Notes: a model not told the origin generated them from the sequence alone. A stretch of DNA of 64,000 bases from Paraburkholderia rhizosphaerae (GCF_004366595.1 NZ_SORE01000028.1:1-64000), one strand, 5' to 3'. Shown: positions 1 through 10,790, numbered from the stretch's first letter. Program-made: numbers and translations.

Positions 1-3000
1 AGACCGTCCAGGATCGCCTGGTCGCTGCTCGAGATCACCGCGCCCTTCAGATCCGTGTTGCCCTTCACATTGATCTGGAAGCCACCATCGCCAGCGTGAA
101 TGCCCGACTGCTCCGTCACGCTCGCGTAGTCGCTGTTCATCTTCTCCTGGCTGAAGTTCGCCGCCGCGCTCGACCCGGCGCCATAGCAGATCGGCGGCAC
201 ACAGACACTGATCGACACCCCGCCGCTCACCTGCTTCGAGTCATAGTGGCTCACGTCCTGCAGGCTTGCGATGTTCAGGTCTCCACCCACATTCGCGACC
301 ACGTGCTGTGCATCGGCCACCGCGCCGATCAGGTTCGTATCGCCACCCGACTGCAATGTCAGCGTGTTCCCCGCCGAAACATGCGTGTTCGTCCACGTCG
401 TGTCGCTGCCATTACCGTTACCCTTGGTGCCCGACACACCCAGCTGGAACGAAAAACCGTTCTGCTGTCCAACGCCGAACGTCACGCCGACACTTGCGCT
501 CGACCCGCTATTCGTGCTCGACACGCTATCGGTGTTTTGCGCCGCATGAAGGTTGATATCGCCCGCAGCAATCAGCGTCGTGTTATTGCCCGCCGACAGA
601 GTGCTGCCGATCACGTTGATATCGCTGTCGGCTCCCCCACCCGCGGCCGCAATCGTCAGGTTATGCCCGGCAGTGACCGAACTGCCAACTGCGGTGCTCG
701 ATGTCGCGTTCGAATTGCTATTGCTATGACTCGTGCCGAGCGACACACTAATGCCGATGCCACCCACAGCCGACGGATTCGCCGCGACCGCATCAATCGC
801 ATTCTTCACCGCCAGCCCGGTCGTCGCCGCCGCAAGCGCATCCAGCCGCGCGTCACCATTGGTGTGTTTCACATCCTGCCGCATCTGGTTCGCGGTCATC
901 GCAGCAGCAATCACCGGGTTGCTAATACCCGCAGTAATCGCAGTCTGACTAAACGACTGCTGCTCGCTCTGGCTGAACGTGTTGATCGCCGAGTCGATCG
1001 TCACCGTCCTGCCGGCCAGCCCCATATCATTCGCCGCATACAGAACCGCGTCCGTCGCATGCAGATCGTTACCGGCCACCACGGTCAGATTGCCGTTCAC
1101 CGAACCGATCATGCTGCTGTTGTTGGTTACCTGAGTAATCTGCTGCGCGTCGGTCGTCTTGCGCACACCGATGCTGTAACCCTGTAGCCCGCCGTCCAGC
1201 TGGTTCAACGCGGTCAGCCCTGACAGGAAGCCCCATTCCTTCTTGCTGTAGTCGGTCTGCGTGCTTTGCGTATCCTGCGACGTCGTGATGGTCACGTCAT
1301 GCGCTGCCTTCAGCGTCACGTCGTTGGTGCCGACGATATTGCTGCCGATCACGTTGATATCGTTGCCGCTGACGATCTTGACGCTATCGGCCGAAACCAT
1401 GCTGCCCTGATTCAGCGTCATCGTCTGATCGGTGCTGCTCGACACCTTCGTGCCGCTCACAATCTCGCTGTGGCTGTGCGTTTCGTGCGCATTGAACTCG
1501 TGCGTTTCGGTCGCCGCGCCGATCGTCACGTTGCCGGTCGCCACCAGATTCGCACTGCCCTTATCGAGACTGATGCCGCTACCGCTAAGCGTGATGTCTT
1601 TACCCGAAACGAGATTCAGCGTATCGCCGCTCTCCAGCATCGTGCCGGTCAGCGTCTGATCCGACCTGTGCAGTGTCTCCGCATAGCTGCGCGTGCCTTC
1701 GTCGCCTGCGCTGCTGCTGTTGATGGTGGACGTCGCGCTCGCCGTGCCGAGCGTGACATTCCCCTTCGCCGCAATCGTGCCGCCCTGACCCAGATTGATA
1801 TCCGCGCCGGCCGCCGTCAGGTCACCGTTAATCGCGATATTCGACAGCCCGCCGACCTTCACCGAACTGCCGGTCACCTGGTTCATATCGGTATCGGACA
1901 CACCGTTCGCACGTTCAACGACCTTGTGCTCACCGGTCTGCTGCACCCCGAGATTCCAGTCCCCGCCGATGCTCATCCCGAGCGCGCCGCCCACATTCAG
2001 ATTGCCCGCGTGCTGCTCAAGGTCGCCGCCCGTCACGATCACCGCATTGCCTGTCACGTTGATGCTGGCCGTCGGCCCTAGCGTCGTCGTCACACGCGTC
2101 GCTCCGGTATCACTAACCTGGCTAAGCGTCTTCACCGCCGTATCCAGAATCAGATCCCCGCCTGTCTGCAACGCGAGCGTGCCGGCATTCAACGTCGCCG
2201 ACGTCAGGTTGATATCCCCCGCCGACACCAGCGTCATCGGTCCGCCAGCCTGCAACGTACCAAACGAACTATCGATACTCTGCGCACCGATCGAAAAGCT
2301 GTTCGTCGCGATGATCGTGCCGCTGTTAGTCACCGTCTTCGCGTTCTGCAGATCGATGTTCGTCGCCGCGATCACCGGCCCGTTGCCCATATTCTGCTGG
2401 CTCGCCTGCGCCAGATAGACGACCGGCACCAGCACCGTCTGACCATCGATCACCTCGCTCTGCATGATCACGACGTTGCTGGTCAACTGCGCGACCTGTT
2501 CCGCGGAAAGCCCCGTACCCGGCGCGAGATTGAGCGACTGCGCGAGCTGGGCACCGGAGGTCATCAGCGCCTTGTACTCATCCTGTGCATTCGCGTAATT
2601 CGTCAGCACGGACTTCCCGGTCATCGACATGATCTGGTCTTGCACGAGCTTCTGCTCGTAGAACCCGTCGCCCAGGCGCAACTGGATCTGCCCGGGGTTC
2701 ATGCCCATCTGCTGGAAGTAGTAGTCGCTCGACAGCCACTGCTGCTGGCTCGTGAACGCCGGGTTCGTCTCGACGAGGTACGGCGCATTCGGCGCGCTAT
2801 TGACGCTGAACAGCCCGCCACGCGGCAACGTGATATTGCTCAGCACCGACACAGCCGTCGCGGCTGCGATAACCGGATTGTTGAAGTTCGCAAGACTGCT
2901 GCTCGCGATATGGCCGCCTTGCACCGCGGCCGTTCCCGCAGTCACGCCGCCAACCGCGCTGATGGTCCCGCTCACGGCACCCGCGCCGGTGCCCGACACG

Positions 3001-6000
3001 CTTTGACCTGGCGGCAGTCCGAGCGGGGTTACCGACGCGTTGCCGGCCGTGTTGTTGATCGTCACGCCGTTGCCGCTTATCGTCCCGCTTGCGGTAAGCG
3101 AAGATTCATACGCGGGCAGTGCGTACGTGCGAATGTCGGCCGGCGCGGCTTGCGAATACCCACCCGGATGGTTGCCGATAAACGGCGCATCGCCGAACGG
3201 CAACTGCCAGTTATGCTCGCTGTTGTCGTAGTTGTTGTAGTGATACTGGCCCGAGTACGTGACCTGCACCTGCGGCGCGCTCTGGCCTTGCCAGCTGTTC
3301 TGGTCGAGCACGACCGGCAACGCGATGTTGCCGGCCGCAGTGACCTGGCTCCAGTAGTTCTGGAACAGGCCGACCGTCCCCAGGTTCATGTTGCGGCCAG
3401 CGATAATCTGCGATTCGGGGCTGACGGTCGTCACCGTATTGGCAACCGCCACACCGTCGTAAGTCGTGTATTGGTACCCGCTGTTCCACTGGCCGCCGTG
3501 CGGCGGTTCGGTGTACGCGCCGCCTATCATCGTCGGATCGCCGCCGTTGAGCCAGCCGACGTTCTGACCGCTACAGGCCTCCATATGCACGGCAACACAA
3601 CCATGCAGGCTGATGCCGAGACTCTCCAACAGGTTCGGATCGATCGATGACGTGAAGCCCGACGTCGCCATCGCACGCCGCGTGTTGGTCACCTGATTCG
3701 CGGCAATCTGCATATCGCCGCCCGACTGGATCAGGCCAGACTGGTTGCGGACCAGATTCGCGTTGATGTAATTCCCGTTCGCGTCCTTGCCGCCCGCGAG
3801 GACCACCTGGCCGAGACCATAGATCGCGGTCATCGCCGGCGCGTCGGTGGCGGTCGTGTCGTCGCGGTTCTCGATATCCGCTGACAGCAGTTCAAGCTTG
3901 CCCGCGCTATCGGTCGCGCCGATCAGCGCGCTCGTGCCGAGATTCGACAAGGTTTGTGCGGCACTCAGCGACACGCTGCCGCCGACAATCGTCCCCGTGT
4001 TGGTCAGCGTATTCGAACGCGTGCTGAGCAGACCACCCGCCGCGAGCGTACCGGAGTTCGTGATGTCGCCCGCGTTGACGGTCAGGCCGTTCACCGCGAC
4101 GAATCCCCCCGCGTTGCTAAACGTGCCCGGCAACGTGAACGTGAGGTTGTGGCCGGCAGTAAAGCTGTAGTTCGGGTCGGTCGCGAAGCTCCCTTGCAGG
4201 TTCAGCGTGAGGTCGTTGACCGCACTGTACCGGCCGCCGCCCACCAGCGTGTTCGCCGACACCGACAGATTGCGCGACGCATTCATCTGGCCGTTCGTTA
4301 CCCGCAGCGTGCCGGTTGTAATACCGACATCGCCTGCTGTGTTCGCCACGTTGCCGATTGCGCCGCCGCTGTTGTCCAGATTGCCCGCATTGATCTGCAG
4401 GTTCGCGCCGCTCAGTTGCCCGCCCTGCGTGTTCGATACCGATGACGCGGTCACCGTGACATTGCCATTGCCGCTGATCGAGCCCATGCCCGACACGCCG
4501 CCCGCATTGCTGTTGACGATCTGGCTGCCGCCGCTAACCGTCGTCGCGCCGGTTCCGACGTTGGTGATCGAGCCGCCCGAGTTGTCGATCGACGCGGCCG
4601 TCAGGTTCAGCGTGCTGCCGGTGACCGCCCCGCCCGCGCCGATCACACCGCCTGCATTGAGCAATGCGCCGCTGCTTGAAAGCGTCAACGCGGTACCGGA
4701 CGACAGCCGCCCGCCTGTGTTGTTCAACACCGCCTGAGCAATCGCGGACAGCGCGCCCTGCGCAGCAAGCGTACCGCCCGTGTTGTTGAGGCTGCCGACC
4801 CGCACCGACGCCTGTCCGTTGCTTACGATGCGTCCACCCACGTTGGTGAGCGATCCCGCTCCATTGCCCGGACTGATCGTCAACGTACCGGTGCCGGCAT
4901 GGGTGATCGTGCCGCCGTTGTTGTTGATCGACGCGGATGCGAGACTCAGGTCCGTGCTGTTCGTCTGGATCACGCCGCCATTCGAGTTGTCGAGCGTGTT
5001 GCTGACGTCGAGACTCACCGCGCCGGAGCCGAGCTGGGTCAGCGACCCGCGCGCGTTGGTCAGGTTCGCCGCAGTCACCGCAAGCCGATCGGCGATGATC
5101 CGGCCATTGCTGTTGTCGAGTTGCGCAGCCGTTACCGATACGGTGTTGCCGCTAACCGTTCCGCCTGCATTCTTGAGTGAAGCGGAACGGGTTGTCACGG
5201 TTTGCGCGCTGAGCGTGCCGCCGCTGTTGTCGAGCGCCCCCGTGACAGTCGTGTCAAGTTTCTTTCCCGCACTCACCGTGCCGCCGTTCACAAGCGACGC
5301 GGCCTGTACCGATGCATCGCCGGCCGCCGCAATCGTGCCGCTAGTGTTGGTCACTACACCGCCATTGGAAAGGCTCATATCGCCGTTCGATGCCAGTTGA
5401 CCGCGCGTGTTGTTCAACGCACCTGCGATGTTCGCGACCAGTCCAGTCTGACCGCCGATCGTACCGCCAGAGTTATCGACACTCCCCGCGGACAACGCAG
5501 TCTCTCCGTTACTGACGATCGAGCCGCCCACGTTTGTGACTGCGCCGGAGCCGTCAGCGGCATCGATCGTCAACGTGCCGGTGCCCGCATGCGTGATCGC
5601 GCCGCCATTGTTGTTCAGCACAGCTGGCGCGAGCGTCAGGTTCGTGCTGTTAGTCTGGATCACGCCGCCATTCGAATTGTCGAGCGTCCCGCTGACGCCC
5701 AGCCCGATTGCACCCGTTCCGAGCTGCGTCAACTTGCCGTGCTGGTTGGTCAGATTCGACGCGTTCACGGTGAGCTGATTGGCCGTGATCTGCCCGCCGC
5801 TGTTGTCGAACTGCGGCACGGTCATCGAAACGGTATTGGCGCTGATAGCCCCATTCGCGTTCCTGAGCGACGCCGCACTGGCCGCGAGCGTGGCACCGCT
5901 CAGCGTGCCGCTGCTGTTGTCGAGTGTGCCCGACGCCGTCACGGAAAGATTCTGCGCAGCGGTGACAGTCCCGCTGTTCGTCAACGACGCCGCTTTGATC

Positions 6001-8045
6001 GTCGCGTTGCCGTTACCGCCGATCACGCCACCCGTCGCCGCCTGTGCGGTGGTGCCCGCCGCGTTCGTGACCTGGCCGCTCGCCGACAGCGTCAGACCGT
6101 CGGCATTCTCCGACACGATGCGCCCCGCTGCGTTCTGCACATTCGCCGCCGACACGTTGACCGCGCCAGCTGCTTCGAGTTGCCCCGCGCTATTGTCGAT
6201 ATCGCCGACAGACACAACGTTGATCGACCTCGCGGACGTGATCGCACCAGCATTGTTTTTGAGGCTGGCACTCGCCACCGTCACCGCACTATTCGTGGAC
6301 ATGGTGCCGCGGCTGTTGTCGAACACGCCCGTCTGGACGTTGAACGAACCGTTGCCGGCCTGGATGATCTTGCCGTTCGCATTGGTCAGACTGGCGGACC
6401 GGATCGCGACGTTCTGCGCGTTCGTTGTGACTGTGCCCGCGGTATTGTCGACAGCGCCCGATGCGGCAACGCTCATGTCGCCCGCTCCTGTCTGCGACAA
6501 CGTGCCGCCACGATTGGAGACGCTGCCCGCCGTCACATTCAGTTGCGCGGCGCTCACCTGGCCCTGGTCGTTTGAAAACGCACCAGCCGCGTTGACAGTA
6601 AGACTGCCGCCGGCCTGCAGCGCGCCGCCTGTATGCACGATGTTGCCGGTGTCGCCAGCGGCGCCCGTCGCGGTCAGCGATACATTGCCTTTGGTCAGCG
6701 TCTGCGCGGCTGCCATGTTCAGGCTGCTGCCCGACATCGCGAGATTGCCGCCCGCTATCTGCTGACCTGTCGTGCTGACCGATCCAGAGCCCGCTACCGC
6801 GAGACTGCCGGACCCGGCGATGTTGCCGTTCGCATCGACGCCCGCGCCGAGCGCGCCCGTCGAATTCACGCTTGCGCCCGTGATCGTTACATTGCCAAGC
6901 GCCGCGACGGTGCCGCTGTTTGTGATCTGGCCTTGGCTGCTGAGCGTGGTGTCCTGCGTCGCGTAGACGGAGCCACTGTTCGACACGTCGCCGGAACCCG
7001 CGATCGTCACGTTGCCGGTTGCGCTCGTGGTGCCCGACAAGGTCACCTTGCCCTGGCTGCTAAGCTGAACGTCGCCTGCTTGCGACGCAAGGGTGCCGGC
7101 GCTATTTACACCAACGCCTGTCTCGGTACCCACAAGCCGGATCTTGCCGGCGTACATGCCGCCCAACTGCGCGACGTCGATCGCGACACCCGGGCTGCTG
7201 CCATCCGCCCCAAGCGATTGCGCGCTCAAATCGTCATGACGAACGTCATTGTTGCCCGCCACCACATTCAGCGACTGCCCAGCCCACACCTTGCCGTTGA
7301 TCGCGACACTGCGAGCGATCAGGTCAACCTGGTCGACATTGCTGCCGTTCAGGCCCGCCGCGCCGATCTGGATCTGACCGCCCGTCACGTGAAACGCATC
7401 CAGGCTACCGGTTCCGCCGAACACCGGCGTACCCGTCGTCAAAACGCCGCGGCTCGTATTGATGAAGCCGCAACCATTGCAGTAGATGCCAGCCGGATTT
7501 GCGATTACCACTTCGGCTCGCTGGCCGGCCACTTCGGTAAACCCGAGCAACTGGCTCGGGCTTCCGCCTACCACCTGGTTGACGATCACGCGCGCACTAC
7601 CGGCCGCGAGATTCGGGTTGCCGGCCACGTAACCGGCTTGCTGCGTGAGCGCGTTCCCTTGGGAATTATTCAGGATCAGGCCTTGCGGGCTCACGTTGTA
7701 CTGCGTATACCCGTTGTTTGACACGCCTGCCGAATTTGGCGTCGCGATCTGGACAATCGGCAATCCGTTCGCCGTTACACCGACAATCGGTTTGCTGCCG
7801 CTACCCGGTGCCGCCACGACTTGTGCGTCGACCTGCATCGGTTGCATGCCGAGTACACACAACGCAGCGAACGCGATATGCCGCATCGACAACATGTCGA
7901 CCAGGCCCCAGCGCGCAACGGGAATGGCCGTCCCGCGCGCGGTGCTAACCGCGCGGCCCCGACTGTTGGCTGTGGCGGTTTCTTGCACCGCCGTCCACAA
8001 GCCACGAGCCGCATTGAAAATGACGCGATAGGTATTCTTGTTCAT
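1..8045 (-). CDS. Two-partner secretion exoprotein (filamentous haemagglutinin / CdiA-like), C-terminus outside window
   Basis: A giant secreted adhesin or contact-dependent inhibition exoprotein, exported through the TpsB pore encoded just upstream. About 2,681 codons are visible and the frame is still open at base 1. Residues 1-25 match the extended signal peptide region (MNKNTYRVIFN...), with a hydrophobic stretch and likely cleavage near residue 74. A TPS domain follows, with NPNL at 143-146 and a variant NPNGI motif (ANPAGI, 182-187). The rest is long beta-helix repeat sequence rich in N, G, S and T (units like LDNSGG and SLTN). The ATG overlaps the tpsB stop as ATGA, so translation is probably coupled. 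The B-then-A order resembles E. coli-type cdiBA. Whether a toxic C-terminal domain and an immunity gene exist cannot be seen here. Confidence 0.93.
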   Translation of the reverse strand, partial: MNKNTYRVIFNAARGLWTAVQETATANSRGRAVSTARGTAIPVARWGLVDMLSMRHIAFAALCVLGMQPMQVDAQVVAAPGSGSKPIVGVTANGLPIVQIATPNSAGVSNNGYTQYNVSPQGLILNNSQGNALTQQAGYVAGNPNLAAGSARVIVNQVVGGSPSQLLGFTEVAGQRAEVVIANPAGIYCNGCGFINTSRGVLTTGTPVFGGTGSLDAFHVTGGQIQIGAAGLNGSNVDQVDLIARSVAINGKVWAGQSLNVVAGNNDVRHDDLSAQSLGADGSSPGVAIDVAQLGGMYAGKIRLVGTETGVGVNSAGTLASQAGDVQLSSQGKVTLSGTTSATGNVTIAGSGDVSNSGSVYATQDTTLSSQGQITNSGTVAALGNVTITGASVNSTGALGAGVDANGNIAGSGSLAVAGSGSVSTTGQQIAGGNLAMSGSSLNMAAAQTLTKGNVSLTATGAAGDTGNIVHTGGALQAGGSLTVNAAGAFSNDQGQVSAAQLNVTAGSVSNRGGTLSQTGAGDMSVAASGAVDNTAGTVTTNAQNVAIRSASLTNANGKIIQAGNGSFNVQTGVFDNSRGTMSTNSAVTVASASLKNNAGAITSARSINVVSVGDIDNSAGQLEAAGAVNVSAANVQNAAGRIVSENADGLTLSASGQVTNAAGTTAQAATGGVIGGNGNATIKAASLTNSGTVTAAQNLSVTASGTLDNSSGTLSGATLAASAASLRNANGAISANTVSMTVPQFDNSGGQITANQLTVNASNLTNQHGKLTQLGTGAIGLGVSGTLDNSNGGVIQTNSTNLTLAPAVLNNNGGAITHAGTGTLTIDAADGSGAVTNVGGSIVSNGETALSAGSVDNSGGTIGGQTGLVANIAGALNNTRGQLASNGDMSLSNGGVVTNTSGTIAAAGDASVQAASLVNGGTVSAGKKLDTTVTGALDNSGGTLSAQTVTTRSASLKNAGGTVSGNTVSVTAAQLDNSNGRIIADRLAVTAANLTNARGSLTQLGSGAVSLDVSNTLDNSNGGVIQTNSTDLSLASASINNNGGTITHAGTGTLTISPGNGAGSLTNVGGRIVSNGQASVRVGSLNNTGGTLAAQGALSAIAQAVLNNTGGRLSSGTALTLSSSGALLNAGGVIGAGGAVTGSTLNLTAASIDNSGGSITNVGTGATTVSGGSQIVNSNAGGVSGMGSISGNGNVTVTASSVSNTQGGQLSGANLQINAGNLDNSGGAIGNVANTAGDVGITTGTLRVTNGQMNASRNLSVSANTLVGGGRYSAVNDLTLNLQGSFATDPNYSFTAGHNLTFTLPGTFSNAGGFVAVNGLTVNAGDITNSGTLAAGGLLSTRSNTLTNTGTIVGGSVSLSAAQTLSNLGTSALIGATDSAGKLELLSADIENRDDTTATDAPAMTAIYGLGQVVLAGGKDANGNYINANLVRNQSGLIQSGGDMQIAANQVTNTRRAMATSGFTSSIDPNLLESLGISLHGCVAVHMEACSGQNVGWLNGGDPTMIGGAYTEPPHGGQWNSGYQYTTYDGVAVANTVTTVSPESQIIAGRNMNLGTVGLFQNYWSQVTAAGNIALPVVLDQNSWQGQSAPQVQVTYSGQYHYNNYDNSEHNWQLPFGDAPFIGNHPGGYSQAAPADIRTYALPAYESSLTASGTISGNGVTINNTAGNASVTPLGLPPGQSVSGTGAGAVSGTISAVGGVTAGTAAVQGGHIASSSLANFNNPVIAAATAVSVLSNITLPRGGLFSVNSAPNAPYLVETNPAFTSQQQWLSSDYYFQQMGMNPGQIQLRLGDGFYEQKLVQDQIMSMTGKSVLTNYANAQDEYKALMTSGAQLAQSLNLAPGTGLSAEQVAQLTSNVVIMQSEVIDGQTVLVPVVYLAQASQQNMGNGPVIAATNIDLQNAKTVTNSGTIIATNSFSIGAQSIDSSFGTLQAGGPMTLVSAGDINLTSATLNAGTLALQTGGDLILDTAVKTLSQVSDTGATRVTTTLGPTASINVTGNAVIVTGGDLEQHAGNLNVGGALGMSIGGDWNLGVQQTGEHKVVERANGVSDTDMNQVTGSSVKVGGLSNIAINGDLTAAGADINLGQGGTIAAKGNVTLGTASATSTINSSSAGDEGTRSYAETLHRSDQTLTGTMLESGDTLNLVSGKDITLSGSGISLDKGSANLVATGNVTIGAATETHEFNAHETHSHSEIVSGTKVSSSTDQTMTLNQGSMVSADSVKIVSGNDINVIGSNIVGTNDVTLKAAHDVTITTSQDTQSTQTDYSKKEWGFLSGLTALNQLDGGLQGYSIGVRKTTDAQQITQVTNNSSMIGSVNGNLTVVAGNDLHATDAVLYAANDMGLAGRTVTIDSAINTFSQSEQQSFSQTAITAGISNPVIAAAMTANQMRQDVKHTNGDARLDALAAATTGLAVKNAIDAVAANPSAVGGIGISVSLGTSHSNSNSNATSSTAVGSSVTAGHNLTIAAAGGGADSDINVIGSTLSAGNNTTLIAAGDINLHAAQNTDSVSSTNSGSSASVGVTFGVGQQNGFSFQLGVSGTKGNGNGSDTTWTNTHVSAGNTLTLQSGGDTNLIGAVADAQHVVANVGGDLNIASLQDVSHYDSKQVSGGVSISVCVPPICYGAGSSAAANFSQEKMNSDYASVTEQSGIHAGDGGFQINVKGNTDLKGAVISSSDQAILDG
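4800..6200 (-). repeat. Internal ~690-bp duplication inside the haemagglutinin gene
   Basis: Two adjacent, diverged copies of a segment of about 690 bp (230 codons) lie within tpsA. The anchor 'atcgtcaacgt..ccggtgcc' occurs at 4876 and again at 5566, and the following stretch (gttgttg.., then tctggatcacgccgccattcga) recurs at the same spacing. At protein level both copies encode the series IQTNST, NNNGG.ITHAGTGTLTI, TNVGG.IVSNG. The exact ends are estimated. Confidence 0.75.
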
Positions 8046-9880
8046 AGCAGGAAACTCACGCTGAAGCCCGCCACTGGCCAGTGGTTCGGGAAACCGGCGG
8101 GCTGGTACAACGGACCGCCAATAAAGACGTCGTAACTGACGTGCTGGAATGCGCCGCCGCGCACGCCGACCACCGCGCCGGCGAGACGCCGGCCAAGCAG
8201 GTTGGTCGCTGACGGACCGAAGACTTCACCGGCGTCGATGCCGACATACAACGCCAGCCCCAAACGCGAAATCGGCATCTCGAGGTCGTTGCGCATAAAC
8301 ACGCCTTTCTCGGCGGCCAGCATCGTGTTGCCGTCGAAGCCACGAACCGTGTAGCGGCTGCCGATCGAGATGTACTCGGTGGGAAACAGGACGTCCGGCG
8401 TGTTCTGCGCGCGCACGGTGCCCGTATAGCGGAATGGAAAACCGGCGATTGCGAACGGCACGCTCAACGTCGCGTCGAGCGTTTCCATCTGGTAGTAGGA
8501 CGTCGGCGCGCCTTGGGCCACGCCCGGCAAGTCGGGCTGCGCGCCGAACCACGGCACGCCCCAGCGATACGCGATCGTGCTGTCGAATTGCGCGGCGCCG
8601 AAGTAATGCTTGTGTTCCCAGCCGATTTCCGCGTACGTGTTGTCGCGGTGCTGGACGCCGATTTCCGTGCCGTCGATAAACGCTTCGCTGTAGCGCTTGC
8701 CGACGCGGAATTCGAGCATGTTCTTCTGCACCTGATTGCGGAAGAACTGGTACTCGGTCTTGACGTCGAAGGTTTCCGAGTTGCCGCTTGACACGAGTGT
8801 CGAGAACGCGCCCGCGATCTGCTGGTGATAGTCGTACTGGCTGGCCGTCGCGGTGAACGTCCAGTTTCCCCACGGAATCGAGTAGTACGCGCTGCTGCCG
8901 TGCGTGCCGTAGCGGTTTGTATGGCCATTGAGGTCGTGGTTGTAGCCGATGTTCAACAGGTCGGATAAACCGAGCGGATTGTCGATGGTCAGACTCACGT
9001 TGCCCTGCAACTGGCCGGTCGACTTAAGCCCGCTGTCGTCGACGCCCAGCGCGAGCGACCACGGTTTTTGCCGCTTGACGGCGATCACGACGTCGCTTTC
9101 TCCGGTCGATGGGCCCGGCACGATCTGCATATCGACGTCCTGATTCGGCACGCGCTTCATCTGCTCGAGGCCCTGCTCGAGATTGCGCAGATTCAGCAGA
9201 TCGCCCGCGCGTGTCGGAAACGCGTTGCGCCATGTACCGTATGTCGACGCGTCGGCAAAGCGGATATCGCTGATCACACCGGGAATCAGTTCAAGCTTTA
9301 GCCTGCCCGTCGACAGGTCCTGCGATGGGATCACCACGCGTGTGGTCGAGTAACCCCGCTCAATGATGCGCGCCATCACGCGATGGACGATCAGGTTGAG
9401 TCCTTCACGCCCGACGCATTGACCGCGATAGCGTTGCAGGTAGTCGCTGGCGAACGTCAGTTCACCTGGGAACAGCGGGTTCGGCGACAGTGCGCGTGCG
9501 CCCGCGGCCTTCACGATTTCGCTCAGGCCAGATGGGACTTCCAGCGTCAATTCATCGATGTTGAAACACGGCGTTTCGGCAGGCACTTTGCCGTCGTCGA
9601 TTTCTGCACGTGCGGTGGGTTGCAGTTCGACGTTGGGCGCCTGCAGCGTGCGTTCGCGCTCGATCGCCTGCTCCTGCGCACGGCGACGCTGCTCCTGCTC
9701 GCCGAGCGTGTCCGGCACTTGCGCGTGCGCGATGTGCGCGCATGATGCGGCGAAGAGCACGCCGCAAAGGCGGGCCAGTTGGAGTCGTTTCGGCTGCGAT
9801 GCAGACGCCGCGGAATTCGCATTCGCCACGCGCGTGCGCCCGCCGGGTCGGGCGATCCGACCGGAAGTGTCGTTCTTCAT
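8042..9880 (-). CDS. Two-partner secretion outer-membrane transporter (TpsB, FhaC/ShlB family)
   Basis: Omp85-superfamily beta-barrel that recognises the TPS domain of the downstream exoprotein and secretes it across the outer membrane. It has 612 residues, a usual TpsB length. A basic N-terminus leads into a signal peptide ending near residue 53 (AHIAHA). A short Gln/Arg/Glu-rich linker, POTRA domains (roughly 105-180 and following) and a ShlB-type barrel come next. The L6-loop signature VRGFDG is at 512-517, and the last residues (FSVSFLL) fit a barrel-closing strand with the usual hydrophobic end. The gene is first in a two-gene operon and its TGA overlaps the tpsA ATG by 4 nt. An internal start nearer the signal peptide is possible. 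Confidence 0.93.
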   Translation of the reverse strand: MKNDTSGRIARPGGRTRVANANSAASASQPKRLQLARLCGVLFAASCAHIAHAQVPDTLGEQEQRRRAQEQAIERERTLQAPNVELQPTARAEIDDGKVPAETPCFNIDELTLEVPSGLSEIVKAAGARALSPNPLFPGELTFASDYLQRYRGQCVGREGLNLIVHRVMARIIERGYSTTRVVIPSQDLSTGRLKLELIPGVISDIRFADASTYGTWRNAFPTRAGDLLNLRNLEQGLEQMKRVPNQDVDMQIVPGPSTGESDVVIAVKRQKPWSLALGVDDSGLKSTGQLQGNVSLTIDNPLGLSDLLNIGYNHDLNGHTNRYGTHGSSAYYSIPWGNWTFTATASQYDYHQQIAGAFSTLVSSGNSETFDVKTEYQFFRNQVQKNMLEFRVGKRYSEAFIDGTEIGVQHRDNTYAEIGWEHKHYFGAAQFDSTIAYRWGVPWFGAQPDLPGVAQGAPTSYYQMETLDATLSVPFAIAGFPFRYTGTVRAQNTPDVLFPTEYISIGSRYTVRGFDGNTMLAAEKGVFMRNDLEMPISRLGLALYVGIDAGEVFGPSATNLLGRRLAGAVVGVRGGAFQHVSYDVFIGGPLYQPAGFPNHWPVAGFSVSFLL

Positions 9881-10790
9881 TGCGCGGAGCTACTGTGGCG
9901 TTCGTTGCCGTGCGACCGATCGCGTGGCGGTCAGCGCGCGACATCCGCAGTCCGCAGCGGTCTTGCGCCGTGTGGTCTTCACGACGCCTGCCGTTTCACT
10001 CTGATTCTGTTTGCCGGTTGCCGTGACAGTTATGTCGACAGCGCCCGGCATTCCCCGGAATCGGCTCAATACAAGCCGGTATACATACCCGTTCATTCTT
10101 ATTCATTTGACGATATGAAAGCGGGCGTAATCTAACAGAAATGATTTATGACGAGTGTCAAAATGGGTAAAGCCGATGTGAGCAAACAACAAACTATGCG
10201 ACACGCATGGTTTGCAGGAGGGAATTCACATTTCGACACGATTTGCGGGGCCAGATTTTTGCGTAAATTCAATGACATTCAATCGATTCTGCAAATGTTA
10301 TTCGTCAAACCGCTTCAAAGAAATTCAAGTTCGACTTCAAACGGTCGTTAATACGCAATCCGCGTTTGTCAGTAACCGTACTGTCTCAGGATCGTCGGTG
10401 CGCCTAAATCCTTACAAAATGCATCGCGCAACCCGTTAAGCCGATATTCGCACTCCGCGCGTCCTTATCGGACAAAATCAAAAAAAGCATTCAAATGACG
10501 CTTGCGTAAAAGCTCACATCTCCGATGAGTCTTTCGCAAAGAATGACTGCCTCTTCGGGGCCGAAAGGATTTCGTCCGCCGGCGTTTGCTCAAATACGCG
10601 ACGGTTTCCCGGATGATCGACATGTGAATGCAATGGTTTCCTAAGCATGTTCATAGGTCGACGCCGTCTCGAGAATAACGAGTCTTTCAGAACAACCACA
10701 CGCTGCGTGCGCGTGCGAAGGCATTGGCTGCCACCGCGGCGCACATCGTTCAGCTTCGTTCCTTGAATCCCCCCAAACGCGGAGTGACAA
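9881..10790. other. 910-bp intergenic region between divergent tpsB and TIGR03118 gene
   Basis: No convincing gene is visible. The stretch is clearly less GC-rich than its surroundings, especially 10020-10520, and must hold promoters for tpsBA (leftward) and the secreted TIGR03118 protein (rightward). Short ORFs here lack ribosome binding sites and family resemblance. No terminator, tRNA or obvious riboswitch fold was recognised. Confidence 0.6.

Noticed and set aside
4780..6765. Periodic repeats considered as a CRISPR array
   Set aside because: The period is about 690 bp with shorter protein-level repeats inside an open coding frame; there are no uniform short repeats with unique spacers.
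96..7721. Several long plus-strand open frames (up to 457 codons, e.g. 5202-6575) opposite the haemagglutinin gene
   Set aside because: Their composition is Arg/His/Ala-rich, they lack ribosome binding sites and domains, and the minus strand carries an unmistakable TpsA reading frame throughout.
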